DNA of 44,965 nt from Bradyrhizobium sp. ORS 375. Lineage in GTDB: Bacteria; Pseudomonadota; Alphaproteobacteria; Rhizobiales; Xanthobacteraceae. Every line of letters begins with the position of its first letter. Position 1 is the first letter of the stretch. The position numbers were made by a program, and so were the translations under genes. Shown here piece by piece: positions 8,837 through 17,607 of the stretch. The stretch covers positions 1-44,965 of the forward strand of contig NZ_CAFI01000164.1 in assembly GCF_000239775.1 (NCBI RefSeq), written 5' to 3'. The notes below the pieces were generated by a model. The model did not search any database and was not told the DNA's origin. It worked only from the letters and a program-made list of their open reading frames with translations.

Positions 8837-9754
8837 CTATTTGTGGTCGCCGCGGACGTCGAAGGCGTCGCGCAAGCCGTCGCCGATGAAATTGAAGCTC
8901 GCGACCGCGATGGTGATGGCCGCGCCAGGGATGATGGCGAGCCATGGCGCGCTGCCGAGATAGCGCTGCGCGCCGTCGAGCATGTTGCCCCAGCTCGGCA
9001 GCGGCGGCTGGATGCCGTAGCCGAGGAAGCTGATATAGGCCTCCATCAGGATGGCGCGGGCGACAGTGAGCGTCGCGGCGACGATGATCGGCCCGATCGC
9101 GTTCGGCAGGATCTCGCGAAACATGATGTGCGTCCCGCTGAGGCCGAGCATGCGCCCGGCCTGCACGAACTCGCGTTCGCGCAGCGAGCGGACCTCGGTC
9201 TCGACGATGCGCGCCACCTCCATCCAGCTCGTGGCGGCAATGACGACGGTGATCATCATCGCGCTCGGCTTCAGCGCGGCGGCGAGCGCCAGGACCAGGA
9301 AGATCGAGGGAAAGGAAAGGAAGCCGTCCACCATGCGCATCAGGACGGCGCCGATCCAGCCGCCCCGATAGCCCGCGATCACGCCGATCAGCGTGCCGAT
9401 GATGGTCGACAGCAGCATGGCGGCAAAGCCCACCGCCAGCGAGATGCGCCCGGCCATGAACAGCCGCGCCGCCACGTCGCGCCCGAGCGGATCGGTGCCG
9501 AGATAATGCGAGCCGGTGAAGGGCGGCGCGAACCGCGCCCGCAGGTCGATACTGAGGGACGTGTAAGGCAGCAGACCCGGCCCGATCACGCATGCGAGCA
9601 CGAGGAGCACGATCGCGGCCGCGCCGAACAAGGCGAGGCGATTGGCCAGGAAGCGACGCATCGTGCGGCCGCGCCACCAGCGCTCGCGGGCCGGATGGGG
9701 GGCTGCGGCGCTCGTCATGACGGCTGGTTCCAACTCTCTGGCGGTGGATGACAT
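8837..9754 (-). CDS. ABC importer permease, DppC/OppC type
   Basis: A 305-aa inner-membrane permease with an N-terminal OppC-type hydrophobic segment (LALFGAAAIVLLVLACVIG), the motif HYLGTDPLGRDV that marks DppC/OppC proteins, several further membrane spans and the EAA-type loop AGRMLGLSGTHIMFREILP contacting the ATPase. The ATG at 9754 is 3 nt after the stop of the DppB-type gene, so the two are co-translated. An internal ATG at 9718 is an alternative start. With its partners it forms a peptide/opine/amino-compound importer of the PepT family. Confidence 0.93.
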   Translation of the reverse strand: MSSTARELEPAVMTSAAAPHPARERWWRGRTMRRFLANRLALFGAAAIVLLVLACVIGPGLLPYTSLSIDLRARFAPPFTGSHYLGTDPLGRDVAARLFMAGRISLAVGFAAMLLSTIIGTLIGVIAGYRGGWIGAVLMRMVDGFLSFPSIFLVLALAAALKPSAMMITVVIAATSWMEVARIVETEVRSLREREFVQAGRMLGLSGTHIMFREILPNAIGPIIVAATLTVARAILMEAYISFLGYGIQPPLPSWGNMLDGAQRYLGSAPWLAIIPGAAITIAVASFNFIGDGLRDAFDVRGDHK

Positions 9755-9757
9755 GAC

Positions 9758-10708
9758 TCAGGCCAACCGGATGCGAGGGTCGACGAGCGCAACGGTGATG
9801 TCGGCGAGGAGATTGCTCACGATCACGAGGACCGCCGAGAACATCAGGAGTCCCATCACGACCGGATAGTCGCTGTAGCCGAGGCTATCGAGGAACAGGC
9901 GGCCCATGCCGGGCCAGGTGAACACGGTCTCGGTCACCAGCGCTCCGGTCAGCACGCTGGGAAGCTGGATGCCCGCCAGCGTGATCATCGGCAGCAACGC
10001 ATTGCCGACGACGTGCTTCATCAGGATGCGCCGTTCGCTGAGGCCCTTGGCGCGGGCGGTGTTGACGAAATCCTGGTGGATGACATCCAGCGTCGCCGAA
10101 CGCATATAGCGGCTCCAGATGGCGACGTGCACCAGCGCCAGCACGGCGCTCGGCATGATGAGATGGTGGAGATAGTCGAGGATCGACTCGTCGCCGACCG
10201 TGTACATGTTGCCCGCGGGCAGCCATCCCAGCCGCAGCGTGAAGACGTAGATGCCGACAAGTCCGAACCAGAAGGTCGGGATCGACAGCGCCACCATGGC
10301 CCCGATCGTCGCCGCGTGGTCGAACAGCGAGCCGCGATGGGTGGCGCTGCGAATGCCGATCCAGGCGCCGACCCCGACAGCCAGGATGGTCGACGATCCC
10401 ATCAGCAGGAAGGTCGCCCAGAGATGGCGGCCGATGACCGACAGAACCGGCGCCCTGTCGCGGAAGGAGTGGCCCCAATCTCCCTGCACCAGCCTGAATG
10501 CCCAGTCCAGGTACTGCACGTACAGGGGCCGGTTCAGTCCAAGCTGCTCCTTCAGGCGCATGAGGTCGTCCTGTGTCATGCTGGAGTCGAGCGCGTATTG
10601 CGCCAGCGGACCGCCGGGAAAGAGATTAAGGACTGCGAAGCCGATCACGGACACGATCAGCAGCAGAATCAGACTCTGCAGAAGCCGTTTGACTAGGAAG
10701 CCGCGCAT
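9758..10708 (-). CDS. ABC importer permease, DppB/OppB type
   Basis: A 316-aa permease beginning MRGFLVKRLLQSLILLLIVS, the standard N-terminal span of DppB/OppB proteins, followed by the periplasmic region LFPGGPLAQ and LGLNRPLYVQYLDW, and the EAA loop TARAKGLSERRILMKHVVGN. An in-frame start at 10750 would add 14 charged residues with no family support, so 10708 is preferred, although its ribosome-binding site is weak (GAGCGAGAG). Co-translated with the DppC-type gene. Pairs with that subunit to form the translocation channel. Confidence 0.92.
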   Translation of the reverse strand: MRGFLVKRLLQSLILLLIVSVIGFAVLNLFPGGPLAQYALDSSMTQDDLMRLKEQLGLNRPLYVQYLDWAFRLVQGDWGHSFRDRAPVLSVIGRHLWATFLLMGSSTILAVGVGAWIGIRSATHRGSLFDHAATIGAMVALSIPTFWFGLVGIYVFTLRLGWLPAGNMYTVGDESILDYLHHLIMPSAVLALVHVAIWSRYMRSATLDVIHQDFVNTARAKGLSERRILMKHVVGNALLPMITLAGIQLPSVLTGALVTETVFTWPGMGRLFLDSLGYSDYPVVMGLLMFSAVLVIVSNLLADITVALVDPRIRLA

Positions 10709-10789
10709 TCGCTCTCGCTCATCATGACCCGCGTCGGAAACACGAGCCATCCGCCGGCGGGCGGCGGATGGCGGACTATTTGGCCGCCA

Positions 10790-12460
10790 TCATCCCTTCC
10801 ACGACCACGCGGCGGCGTTCCAGGAGGCGGTGCGTACGTTAGGATTGAACTTGAAGCCGTCGAGCTTCGATTTGCGTCCGAGAATGACGGTGTAGGCAAA
10901 CACGGGCAGGAACGGCAGTTCCTCGCGGATGATCCGCTGCACCTGGGCGTAGATCTTGCGGCGTTCCTCCTGATCGAAGGTGCTGCGCCCCTGCTTCAGC
11001 AGCTCGTCCACCTTTGGATTGGAATACTGCATGACGTTCGACCCCTGCCCGCCCTTCGCTAAGCTTGAGGTCGACGCGAAACGGTTGGTGACGTCGGGGT
11101 CGGACGCAATCAGGAAGGTGACGCCGGAGAGACCGCTATCGAACTGCGACTTCTGCCAGAAGTCGCCCCACATCACGGCCGGCGGGAGGTTCGAGATGGT
11201 CATCTCGACGCCGATCTCGCGGAATATCTGCTGCATGTATTGCTGCATCTGCTCGCGCAGATGATTGCCCGACGTGGTCGAATTGGCGAAGGACAAGCGC
11301 ACGCCGCCCTTGGCGCGAATGCCGTCCGCCCCCGGCACCCAGCCGGCGTCGTCGAGGATCTTGCGCGCGGCATTCAGGTTGAAGTCCTGAACCGGCAGCG
11401 TCCGATCATGATAATAGGATTGCGGCGGCATGAACGTCTCGGTGACGGTTCCCACGCCATAGTAGATGCTGTCGATGATCGACTTGCGGTCGAGCGCCGC
11501 ATAGAGCGCCTTGCGAACCGCCAGCTCCTTGAACTGCGGCCGCTCGAGGTTGAAGAAGATTCCCTCGATACCCGATGCCGCTTCGAGATCGACCGTGCGT
11601 CCCGGCAGTTTCTTGGCTTCCTCGTAGTGATCGGCGGTGATGTAGGCTTGGTCCACCAGATCGACGTCGCCGCTCTGGAACTGCGTGTAGAGCACCGTCA
11701 TGTCCGGGACGTATTTGAACACGAGCTGGCTGATGAACGGCCCCTGCCCGAAGTAGTTCGGGTTGGCCACGAGCTCGATCCGATCGCCGGGAACGCGCTG
11801 GCCCCACTTGAAGGCACCGGTGCCGATCGGCGCCTGGCCGAACGCCGTGATGTTCGGATCAGCCTCCTTCTCCAGAATGTGCCTGGGCACGATGAAGGTC
11901 TCGGCCAGGAATGCGAGATAGGGCGCGAAGGCGCTTTCCATTCGCCAGGTGATCTCGGTCGGAGAGACCACTTTCAGGTCGCGCACCAGCGAATGGCCGC
12001 CCGTGCGCCAGGCCCGGAACTTCGGACTGACGATCAACTCGAGCGTGTATTTCACGTCTTCGGCCGTGAACGGCGTCCCATCATGCCACTTCACATCGTC
12101 GCGCAGCCGAACGCGCCAGACCAGGCCATCCTTCGAGATGCCGCCGTTGGCCTGGCTCGGCACCTCGACCGCAAGATTGGGTTGCATCACGCCTTGGGCG
12201 TCGATGCGGATCAGGGCGTCGAAGACCGAGAAGATCACGGCGTCGTCGGTCTCGCCATGAACCATCAGGGGATTGAACGTCGTGGGCTCCTGCGAGACGC
12301 CGACGACCACGCGGCCCTTGGGAGCCTTCGCATTGCCCTGCGCGAACGCCGCGCCACCCAGGACGTGAGGAGCGACGAAGGTGGCGAGTCCGCCCGCTCC
12401 CGTCAGCCGCAGGGCATCACGACGCGAGTAGCCTGGCCGGGCGTTGATCGTATCCGTCAT
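10790..12460 (-). CDS. ABC importer substrate-binding protein, family 5 (DppA/OppA type), Tat-exported
   Basis: A 556-aa periplasmic solute-binding protein. The N-terminus has a twin-arginine signal, YSRRDALRLTGAGGLATF, with a probable cleavage after GGAAFAQ. The mature part starts GRVVVGVSQEPTTFNPL and contains the SBP family 5 hallmarks WRVRLRDDVKWHDGTPFTAE and RKALYAALDRKSI. The start at 12460 was chosen because it places the signal at the N-terminus; the longer frame upstream (to 12553) overlaps the ATPase gene. This protein decides substrate specificity for peptides or similar zwitterionic compounds. It is 76 nt after the ATPase gene. Confidence 0.92.
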   Translation of the reverse strand: MTDTINARPGYSRRDALRLTGAGGLATFVAPHVLGGAAFAQGNAKAPKGRVVVGVSQEPTTFNPLMVHGETDDAVIFSVFDALIRIDAQGVMQPNLAVEVPSQANGGISKDGLVWRVRLRDDVKWHDGTPFTAEDVKYTLELIVSPKFRAWRTGGHSLVRDLKVVSPTEITWRMESAFAPYLAFLAETFIVPRHILEKEADPNITAFGQAPIGTGAFKWGQRVPGDRIELVANPNYFGQGPFISQLVFKYVPDMTVLYTQFQSGDVDLVDQAYITADHYEEAKKLPGRTVDLEAASGIEGIFFNLERPQFKELAVRKALYAALDRKSIIDSIYYGVGTVTETFMPPQSYYHDRTLPVQDFNLNAARKILDDAGWVPGADGIRAKGGVRLSFANSTTSGNHLREQMQQYMQQIFREIGVEMTISNLPPAVMWGDFWQKSQFDSGLSGVTFLIASDPDVTNRFASTSSLAKGGQGSNVMQYSNPKVDELLKQGRSTFDQEERRKIYAQVQRIIREELPFLPVFAYTVILGRKSKLDGFKFNPNVRTASWNAAAWSWKG

Positions 12461-12536
12461 GAGGTCGTCTCTCCATCCAGATTGCGTTGCGTGTATCGGT
12501 TGCGGTGGTCGGATCGGATACGGGCGAGTGACCGGC

Positions 12537-14192
12537 TCAAACGAGCGTCTCACCCGGAATTGCGGCGACGAGTTCGCGCGTGTAGGACGATTGCGGATTG
12601 AGAAAGATCTGTGACGGCGGGCCCTGCTCGACGATCCGCCCCTTGTGCATCACGGCGATCTGGTCGCAGATCTGGCTGGCGACGCGCAGATCGTGGGTGA
12701 TGAAGATCATCGACACCCCCGTCTCGCGCTGGATCTGATCCAGCAGTTGGAGAATCTGCGCCTGGATCGACACGTCGAGCGCGGAGACCGCCTCGTCGGC
12801 GACCAGCAGCCTGGGCTTGAACATCAGCGCCCGGGCGATGCCGATGCGCTGGCGCTGGCCTCCGGAGAACTCATGCGGATAGCGATCGAACGCGCCTGCA
12901 TCGAGGCCGACACGCGCCAGCAGTTCCTTGGCCTCGATGCGCGCCTGCGCCCGCGGCATGCCGTGCGCGACCGGGCCAACGGTCAGGATCTGGCCGATCG
13001 TCGACCGCGGGTTGAGCGACGCGAACGGGTCCTGGAAGATCATCTGGATCTTCGGCCGCAGCGGGCGAAACTCGGAATCCGAGAGCGCCGCGATATCGCG
13101 CCCCTCGAACAGGATCCTGCCGCCGTCGCAATCCTGCAGCTTGACGAGCAGCCGGCCGAGCGACGACTTGCCCGATCCACTTTCGCCGACGATCCCGAGC
13201 GTGCGGCTGGCACCGATGTCGAACCACACGTCCTGCACGGCGGGGACCACGCGCTGGCTGCCCAACAGAGCGCTCCCGCTCCGATAGGTCTTCGACAGGC
13301 CCTCGACTTTGAGGATCGCGTCCTCGGGCACCGTTGCCGCAGCGGCGCGGTCTTGCCCGGTCAGATTGGGAACGGCCGCGATGAGGCGCCTGGTATACGG
13401 GTGAGACGGCGACTTCAGCACTTCGGCGGCAATGCCCTGCTCGACGATGCGCCCCTTTTCCATGACGATCACGCTGTCGGCGATCTCGGCGACGACTCCG
13501 AAGTCGTGGGTGATGAACATGACGCTCATCCCCTTTCGCCGCAGGATGTCCCGGATCAGGTGCAGGATCTGCGCCTGCGTGGTCACATCGAGCGCCGTCG
13601 TCGGTTCGTCGGCGATCAGCACCTTGGGCTCGAGCGCCAGCGCCATTGCGATCATGACGCGCTGGCGCTGTCCACCCGACAGTCGAAACGGATACTGATC
13701 GTACATCAGTTGCGGGTTGGGAAGATTGACTTCCGTGAGCAGCTCGATGACGCGCTGTCGCTGCCAGTCCTTGGTCCCGACGTCATGCGCGGTCAGGACC
13801 TCGGTGATCTGCTCGCCCACCCTCATCAACGGGTTGAGCGCCGACAGCGGATCCTGAAAGATCATCGAGACGACACGGCCCCGCACCGAGCGCAACGTTG
13901 CAGGCGAAGCGCCGATCATCGCCGTGCCATCGGGTCCACCGAGCTGAATGGCGCCCGCCGACACCAGGATCGCACGCGGCAGGAGACCCATGATCGTGTT
14001 GGCAGTGACCGACTTGCCCGAGCCGGACTCGCCGACGATGCAAAGGATCTGACCGTCCAGGAGATCGAACGTGATGTTCTCAACGGCGTGGCGTCGTTCC
14101 ATGCCTCGCGGCAGATCGACCGTCAGACCGCGGATCGAAAGTGCCGGCGCTGCCGGCCTTGCGGTCTGACCTTGAGGCATCATCGAACTCAT
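12537..14192 (-). CDS. ABC importer ATPase, DppD-DppF fusion
   Basis: A 551-aa protein with two complete ATPase domains. Domain 1: Walker A GESGSGKSVTA, signature LSGGQRQRVMIA, Walker B LIADEPTTALD. Domain 2: Walker A GESGSGKSSLGRL, signature FSGGQRQRIGIA, Walker B LVADEAVSALD (Ala where most relatives have Pro). Each half ends with the oligopeptide-transporter C-terminal extension (RLIAAVPN in the first, RELVAAIPG in the second). It powers the adjacent DppBC-type channel. AGGA directly abuts the ATG at 14192 but lies about 9 nt before the ATG at 14183, so translation may really begin at 14183. It is the promoter-proximal gene of the importer operon. Confidence 0.92.
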   Translation of the reverse strand: MSSMMPQGQTARPAAPALSIRGLTVDLPRGMERRHAVENITFDLLDGQILCIVGESGSGKSVTANTIMGLLPRAILVSAGAIQLGGPDGTAMIGASPATLRSVRGRVVSMIFQDPLSALNPLMRVGEQITEVLTAHDVGTKDWQRQRVIELLTEVNLPNPQLMYDQYPFRLSGGQRQRVMIAMALALEPKVLIADEPTTALDVTTQAQILHLIRDILRRKGMSVMFITHDFGVVAEIADSVIVMEKGRIVEQGIAAEVLKSPSHPYTRRLIAAVPNLTGQDRAAAATVPEDAILKVEGLSKTYRSGSALLGSQRVVPAVQDVWFDIGASRTLGIVGESGSGKSSLGRLLVKLQDCDGGRILFEGRDIAALSDSEFRPLRPKIQMIFQDPFASLNPRSTIGQILTVGPVAHGMPRAQARIEAKELLARVGLDAGAFDRYPHEFSGGQRQRIGIARALMFKPRLLVADEAVSALDVSIQAQILQLLDQIQRETGVSMIFITHDLRVASQICDQIAVMHKGRIVEQGPPSQIFLNPQSSYTRELVAAIPGETLV

Positions 14193-14621
14193 TCCTGTCA
14201 GCTCGCGCTAAGACATCGTCACAATGATGGGCTAAGAGGCACAAGTCGCGGCAGATTGCCTAACTTGAGGGCGTGGGTTGACGTGGTCGCCGGCCATGAA
14301 TTCCCACCCAGAGTTCGTGGCCGTTCACATCAGTGTTGCGCGCCCTCGACCACACGAAACGCTGAATGGCGCGAGGGGTGCAGCATACTCGTCTGCAGCC
14401 TGGGCGGCTTTCGGTATAATATCCTCTAATCGTGGCGTGTCGGGCTCCGTCGGTCTTTCACCGCAGTCCCGCCGCATGGATCATCGCCTGGCGCAGTCGT
14501 CTGCTACTCCCCGGCCCTCGCCGTTTTCGCAACTGCCTTGCTCAGGAAACCGGCAGCGGCGGAGGACTCGTCATGCAGAGCTGAAACGCGCACGCAAGCT
14601 GCCGCGCGAAGCGGCCCTTGA
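14193..14621 (-). other. Gene-poor stretch between importer operon and dehalogenase remnant
   Basis: About 430 nt without a convincing gene. It must hold the promoter of the minus-strand importer operon, but I see no clear sigma-70 pair. The sequence nearest the dehalogenase remnant may be what is left of its missing C-terminal half. A TATAAT at 14415-14420 on the plus strand leads into no gene. Confidence 0.4.
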
Positions 14622-15017
14622 TCAACCAGAGGCAGCCTTCATCAGCATCGCGGCGCATGAAGCCGCTCCCGCAACCAGCGGGATCTCCTTGGCAACCTTG
14701 GCGAGGCCCTCCGGCACATCGGGACGAGGACCCCAGCTCGGATTGCGCTCGTAGATGTTGCGGGGATCCTCGGGTCGGAAAGCGACGCCGTTGCGCTTGC
14801 AGGTCCGCTCCAGAGCATTGTGGACGACGGTCGCGAAGGGCTGCCAGTGCTTCATGACCTCGTCCGGCCGATAGGCGGCGAAGTTGGGGATGAATTCCAG
14901 CATCCGCGGCTCGCTGAGCTGCGCGCCGTAAATGTCGCGAGCGGACTCCGCCATCTGGAAGTGGATCAGTGTGCCGTGGCAATCGAAGGTGATGTACTTC
15001 GGGCGGAAGCGGGTCAT
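14622..15017 (-). pseudogene. Truncated type II haloacid dehalogenase-like (HAD) gene
   Basis: A 131-aa frame that begins as a HAD-superfamily hydrolase: YITFDCHGTLIHFQ holds the nucleophile Asp and the DxxGT motif, followed by the cap-like region MKHWQPFATVVHNALERTC and the phrase GLAKVAKEIPLV that normally leads into the second motif (a Ser-Asn pair). After that point the protein turns into unrelated AGAASCAAMLM and stops. Family members are about 220-240 aa, so motifs II-IV and the Mg2+-binding acids are missing. Neither other minus-strand frame restores them. I read it as a deletion- or frameshift-derived pseudogene; a stable short protein is possible but would be inactive. Confidence 0.65.
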
Positions 15018-15243
15018 GCGCACTATCCTCATCGTCGGCGCTGCAAGCCGACAGATGATGCGATCAAGGTAGGGCGAGCGGGAGCGGACGGATCGCCATT
15101 TTCCGCCGCCATGAAGCAGGATCTTTCGTTTCTTCCGCTGATTTCGGCAGAAACTCACAGCGGCTGAGGGATGCGGGCTGGCGCTTCTTGTGCTCTGCAC
15201 AGCCCTTCCCCGTGCGTCGGGCACCGAACGGAAGCGGCACCGA

Positions 15244-15720
15244 TCAGAGCGGAAAAAGGCTCTTCAGCGGAAGATGGGTTCGCACCAGGGGAGACTTCAG
15301 GACGATGAAGCTGAAATACTTGTCGATGCCGACATTCATGCCGCTCAGACGCTCCATCATTTCCTGGTACTCGCTGATTCCCGCCGCGACGACCTTCAGG
15401 AGATAGTCGTATCCACCGGACACCAAGTGGCACTCCACCACCTCCTCCACCTTCTCGATCGCAGCCAGAAACCGGGCGAAGTCGATCTGCTGGTGGTTCT
15501 TCAACGTGACCTCGGTAAAGACCGTGAGCGTCGAACCGAGCTTGGCCACATTGATCTGTGCGGAATATCCGGAGATATAGCCCTCGGCCTCCAGCTTTTT
15601 GACGCGCATGAGGCAGGGGCTCGCCGACAGATTGACCAGCTTGGCGAGCTCCACATTGGTGACGCGACCGTTCTTCTGTAATTCGTGCAGGATCTTGATA
15701 TCGATGCGGTCGAGCTTCAT
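15244..15720 (-). CDS. Lrp/AsnC-family transcriptional regulator
   Basis: A 158-aa protein with the N-terminal winged helix-turn-helix of Lrp/AsnC proteins (LDRIDIKILHELQKNGRVTN, then ELAKLVNLSASPCLMRVKKL, about residues 3-48) and the C-terminal RAM ligand-binding domain (VVECHLVSGGYDYLLKVV). Such regulators sense amino acids and form octamers. It stands at the upstream end of the minus-strand catabolic locus, so control of the importer and oxidoreductase genes is likely. That is an inference from position. The C-terminal tail (SPLVRTHLPLKSLFPL) is normal for the family. Confidence 0.92.
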   Translation of the reverse strand: MKLDRIDIKILHELQKNGRVTNVELAKLVNLSASPCLMRVKKLEAEGYISGYSAQINVAKLGSTLTVFTEVTLKNHQQIDFARFLAAIEKVEEVVECHLVSGGYDYLLKVVAAGISEYQEMMERLSGMNVGIDKYFSFIVLKSPLVRTHLPLKSLFPL

Positions 15721-16463
15721 TGTCTGCCATCCGGGCGGTCAGTCTAAGCAGGTGTGCCAGGCGATGATCTCTGCACGCTAGCATATCAGCTTCGTCTGTC
15801 GATCGTGTTTGTCGGACTTCGGACACGCAGCCAAGCCCGCCACCTGCCTCCCCGTCGTGACGGCGCGTGGACTCTCGAGATCCAGTCGACGCAGTCCGCG
15901 CGTGGCCAAAGCCAATGACGTTCGGCGAGCAGCCTCTTCGCGAGATGAAGCGCGGCACCCACACCACCACTGGTCCAAAAGCCCCCTCCGGCGCAGGAGA
16001 TCAGTTGACGTCACAAACGCCACACTTCCGCAGAACATTATTCACCTGCCGATTTTCGGAATTTGTGATTATCAAGGCGCATCCCGGTCCGCGAGGGGCG
16101 CTTCGCGATCGTCACGAGGCGTTGGGCTGGGGATGCGGTGGCCGCGAGTGTGCTGCAGCGGGTGTCATGTCTGCCGACGAACGGCAGCTAGCGGACGTGC
16201 AGACGCGCGGTCCTGCCGCCCCGAAGCTGGCGCCAAGCCGTCGGGTCGTGATGACCCCGGCGGCGTCATCGACATCCGAGCTAAGCTTCCAAAGCGAGAC
16301 CATTCTCCGCAAGTTGAGACTTCACCCGCGGGTCCAGGCCTGGATAATCGATCAAAAACGATGACAAGGAGAACGCCAGCTCGAAAAACAGCACGCCGCC
16401 GAGCAATCGATTGGAGGGCGCTGGCTCCGCCGCGCCGTCTTTACAACAGGCGGGTGACCGCGA
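15721..16463. other. Gene-free stretch (about 740 nt) between regulator and beta-barrel genes
   Basis: Open frames here are rich in Arg/Pro/Ser and lack family features or ribosome-binding sites, so I take them as GC-driven shadows. The part next to 15720 must carry the regulator promoter, but no clear -35/-10 pair was found. The part next to 16463 lies downstream of the barrel gene and contains a run of five A (plus strand) at 16389-16393 that would be a U-tract in its transcript; no strong stem precedes it. Confidence 0.4.
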
Positions 16464-17480
16464 TCAAAACAGGAAGCGGGCGCCGACCTGATAGCCCGTC
16501 CAGCTCAGCATCGAGTTGCGACTTGTTGTGGCGTTGAAGAACACGTGGAAGGTGTCCGCCGCACGTAATTCCAGGCCGCCCGATGCTTGCCAGGTGACGG
16601 CGGCCGGGAAACGAACCGGCTCCGCATTGGCATAGTCGAAGGTGAAGCTGTTGCCGGCCATGCCGGTGAGATCGACCCCGCCATGGATCGGCGGGTGGTT
16701 GTCCATCTCGTTGCGCACCTGCCCCGACGCCGAGGCCAGCAGTTGGAACGGACCGACGCTGAGGAGCGAGCACAGCAGATCGATGCCGGCGCGAACCTGA
16801 TGAGACTCGCGGCTCTGGCCCGGGAATTGCGTGGAGAAGAAGTCCGTCGCCGTGAAGGCGTCCTGCTCCAGTCTCAAGTAGCGGACGCCAACAAAGCCGG
16901 TGGTCACGACCCGCGAGAACGTCCAGCGCACGTTGAACTGCGAATCGATTGCCCATTCACGGCCGTTCCAGCTGCCGGGCGTGAATGCGTTGAAGTTTGC
17001 ATTGAAGCTGTCGTCGGCATAGCTCGCAGTTGTGCGCCACAACACGTGCTGATCCTCGACGATGACGTCGAAGGCAATGCCCTGGCTGCTGACGCTCATA
17101 TTCCTGTCGGGCGTCTGATTGTAGCTCACGCTGCTGGTCCCGTGCTGTCCGCGCAGGCCGACCGTGAAGTTCGGTGACAGCCGCTTGGCCAGTCCAGCCA
17201 CATATCCCTTCGAGGTGAAGCGGCCATCGGCAACGACATTGTCGGTGATGCTGTGACCGTCGATGCTGTAGCCGGTGGCGTAGGTGGTCCAGCCGTCACG
17301 CACGATCGCATCGTCCGCACGTGTCAGCGGCCCGGCAAACGAACTCGACAGTGGCAAGGGCGACCAGAACCGCTGGTCGAACGACTCATCGGCAAGAGCA
17401 GCCTGATCCGCGCTCACAAAAATGAAGGCCGCTGCGACCACGAGACGGCCGCATCGTCCGCCGCCAGACAAGCCGATCAT
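16464..17480 (-). CDS. Predicted outer-membrane beta-barrel protein (autotransporter-barrel-like)
   Basis: A 338-aa protein with an N-terminal signal peptide (GRLVVAAAFIFVSADQAALA, cleavage near ALA-DES) and a mature part made of alternating hydrophobic/polar strands, ending in an aromatic residue (YQVGARFLF), the C-terminal signature recognised by the BAM complex. Repeated strand patterns such as KRLSPNFTVGLRG and FSRVVTTGFVGVRYLRLEQ fit a 10-12-stranded barrel, possibly the autotransporter beta-domain class. No passenger is attached. The ATG at 17480 is preceded by GGGAAG; a TTG lies just upstream. It is divergent from the three-gene giant operon with only 127 nt between the starts, so shared regulation is possible. 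No substrate is known. Confidence 0.7.
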   Translation of the reverse strand: MIGLSGGGRCGRLVVAAAFIFVSADQAALADESFDQRFWSPLPLSSSFAGPLTRADDAIVRDGWTTYATGYSIDGHSITDNVVADGRFTSKGYVAGLAKRLSPNFTVGLRGQHGTSSVSYNQTPDRNMSVSSQGIAFDVIVEDQHVLWRTTASYADDSFNANFNAFTPGSWNGREWAIDSQFNVRWTFSRVVTTGFVGVRYLRLEQDAFTATDFFSTQFPGQSRESHQVRAGIDLLCSLLSVGPFQLLASASGQVRNEMDNHPPIHGGVDLTGMAGNSFTFDYANAEPVRFPAAVTWQASGGLELRAADTFHVFFNATTSRNSMLSWTGYQVGARFLF

Positions 17481-17607
17481 CAAAATCTTCCCGTTCAGCT
17501 GCAGGCCAAGACTGCAACAACCTTATATCCACACGATAGGACTATACAATCGTAACGATAAGAGCATATTCTGGTGCCGCAGAAAAGAGAGGGGGCGCGC
17601 GCGAACG
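17481..17607. promoter_or_regulatory. Divergent intergenic region between barrel gene and giant operon
   Basis: This 127-nt AT-richer gap must hold both promoters. Plus strand: TATACAAT ending at 17550 could serve as -10 for the giant operon, without a good -35. Minus strand: TTGTAT and TATAAG separated by 16 nt (about 17523-17550) could serve the barrel gene. The two candidates overlap, which would make expression mutually exclusive or jointly regulated. The assignment is tentative. Confidence 0.3.

Noticed and set aside
14415-14420. TATAAT on the plus strand
   Set aside because: No -35 at a proper distance and no gene or structured RNA visible downstream; probably chance.
12645-14429. Plus-strand frame of 594 codons opposite the fused ATPase
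   Set aside because: Antisense to Walker A/B and signature motifs of both ATPase domains; composition typical of shadow frames.
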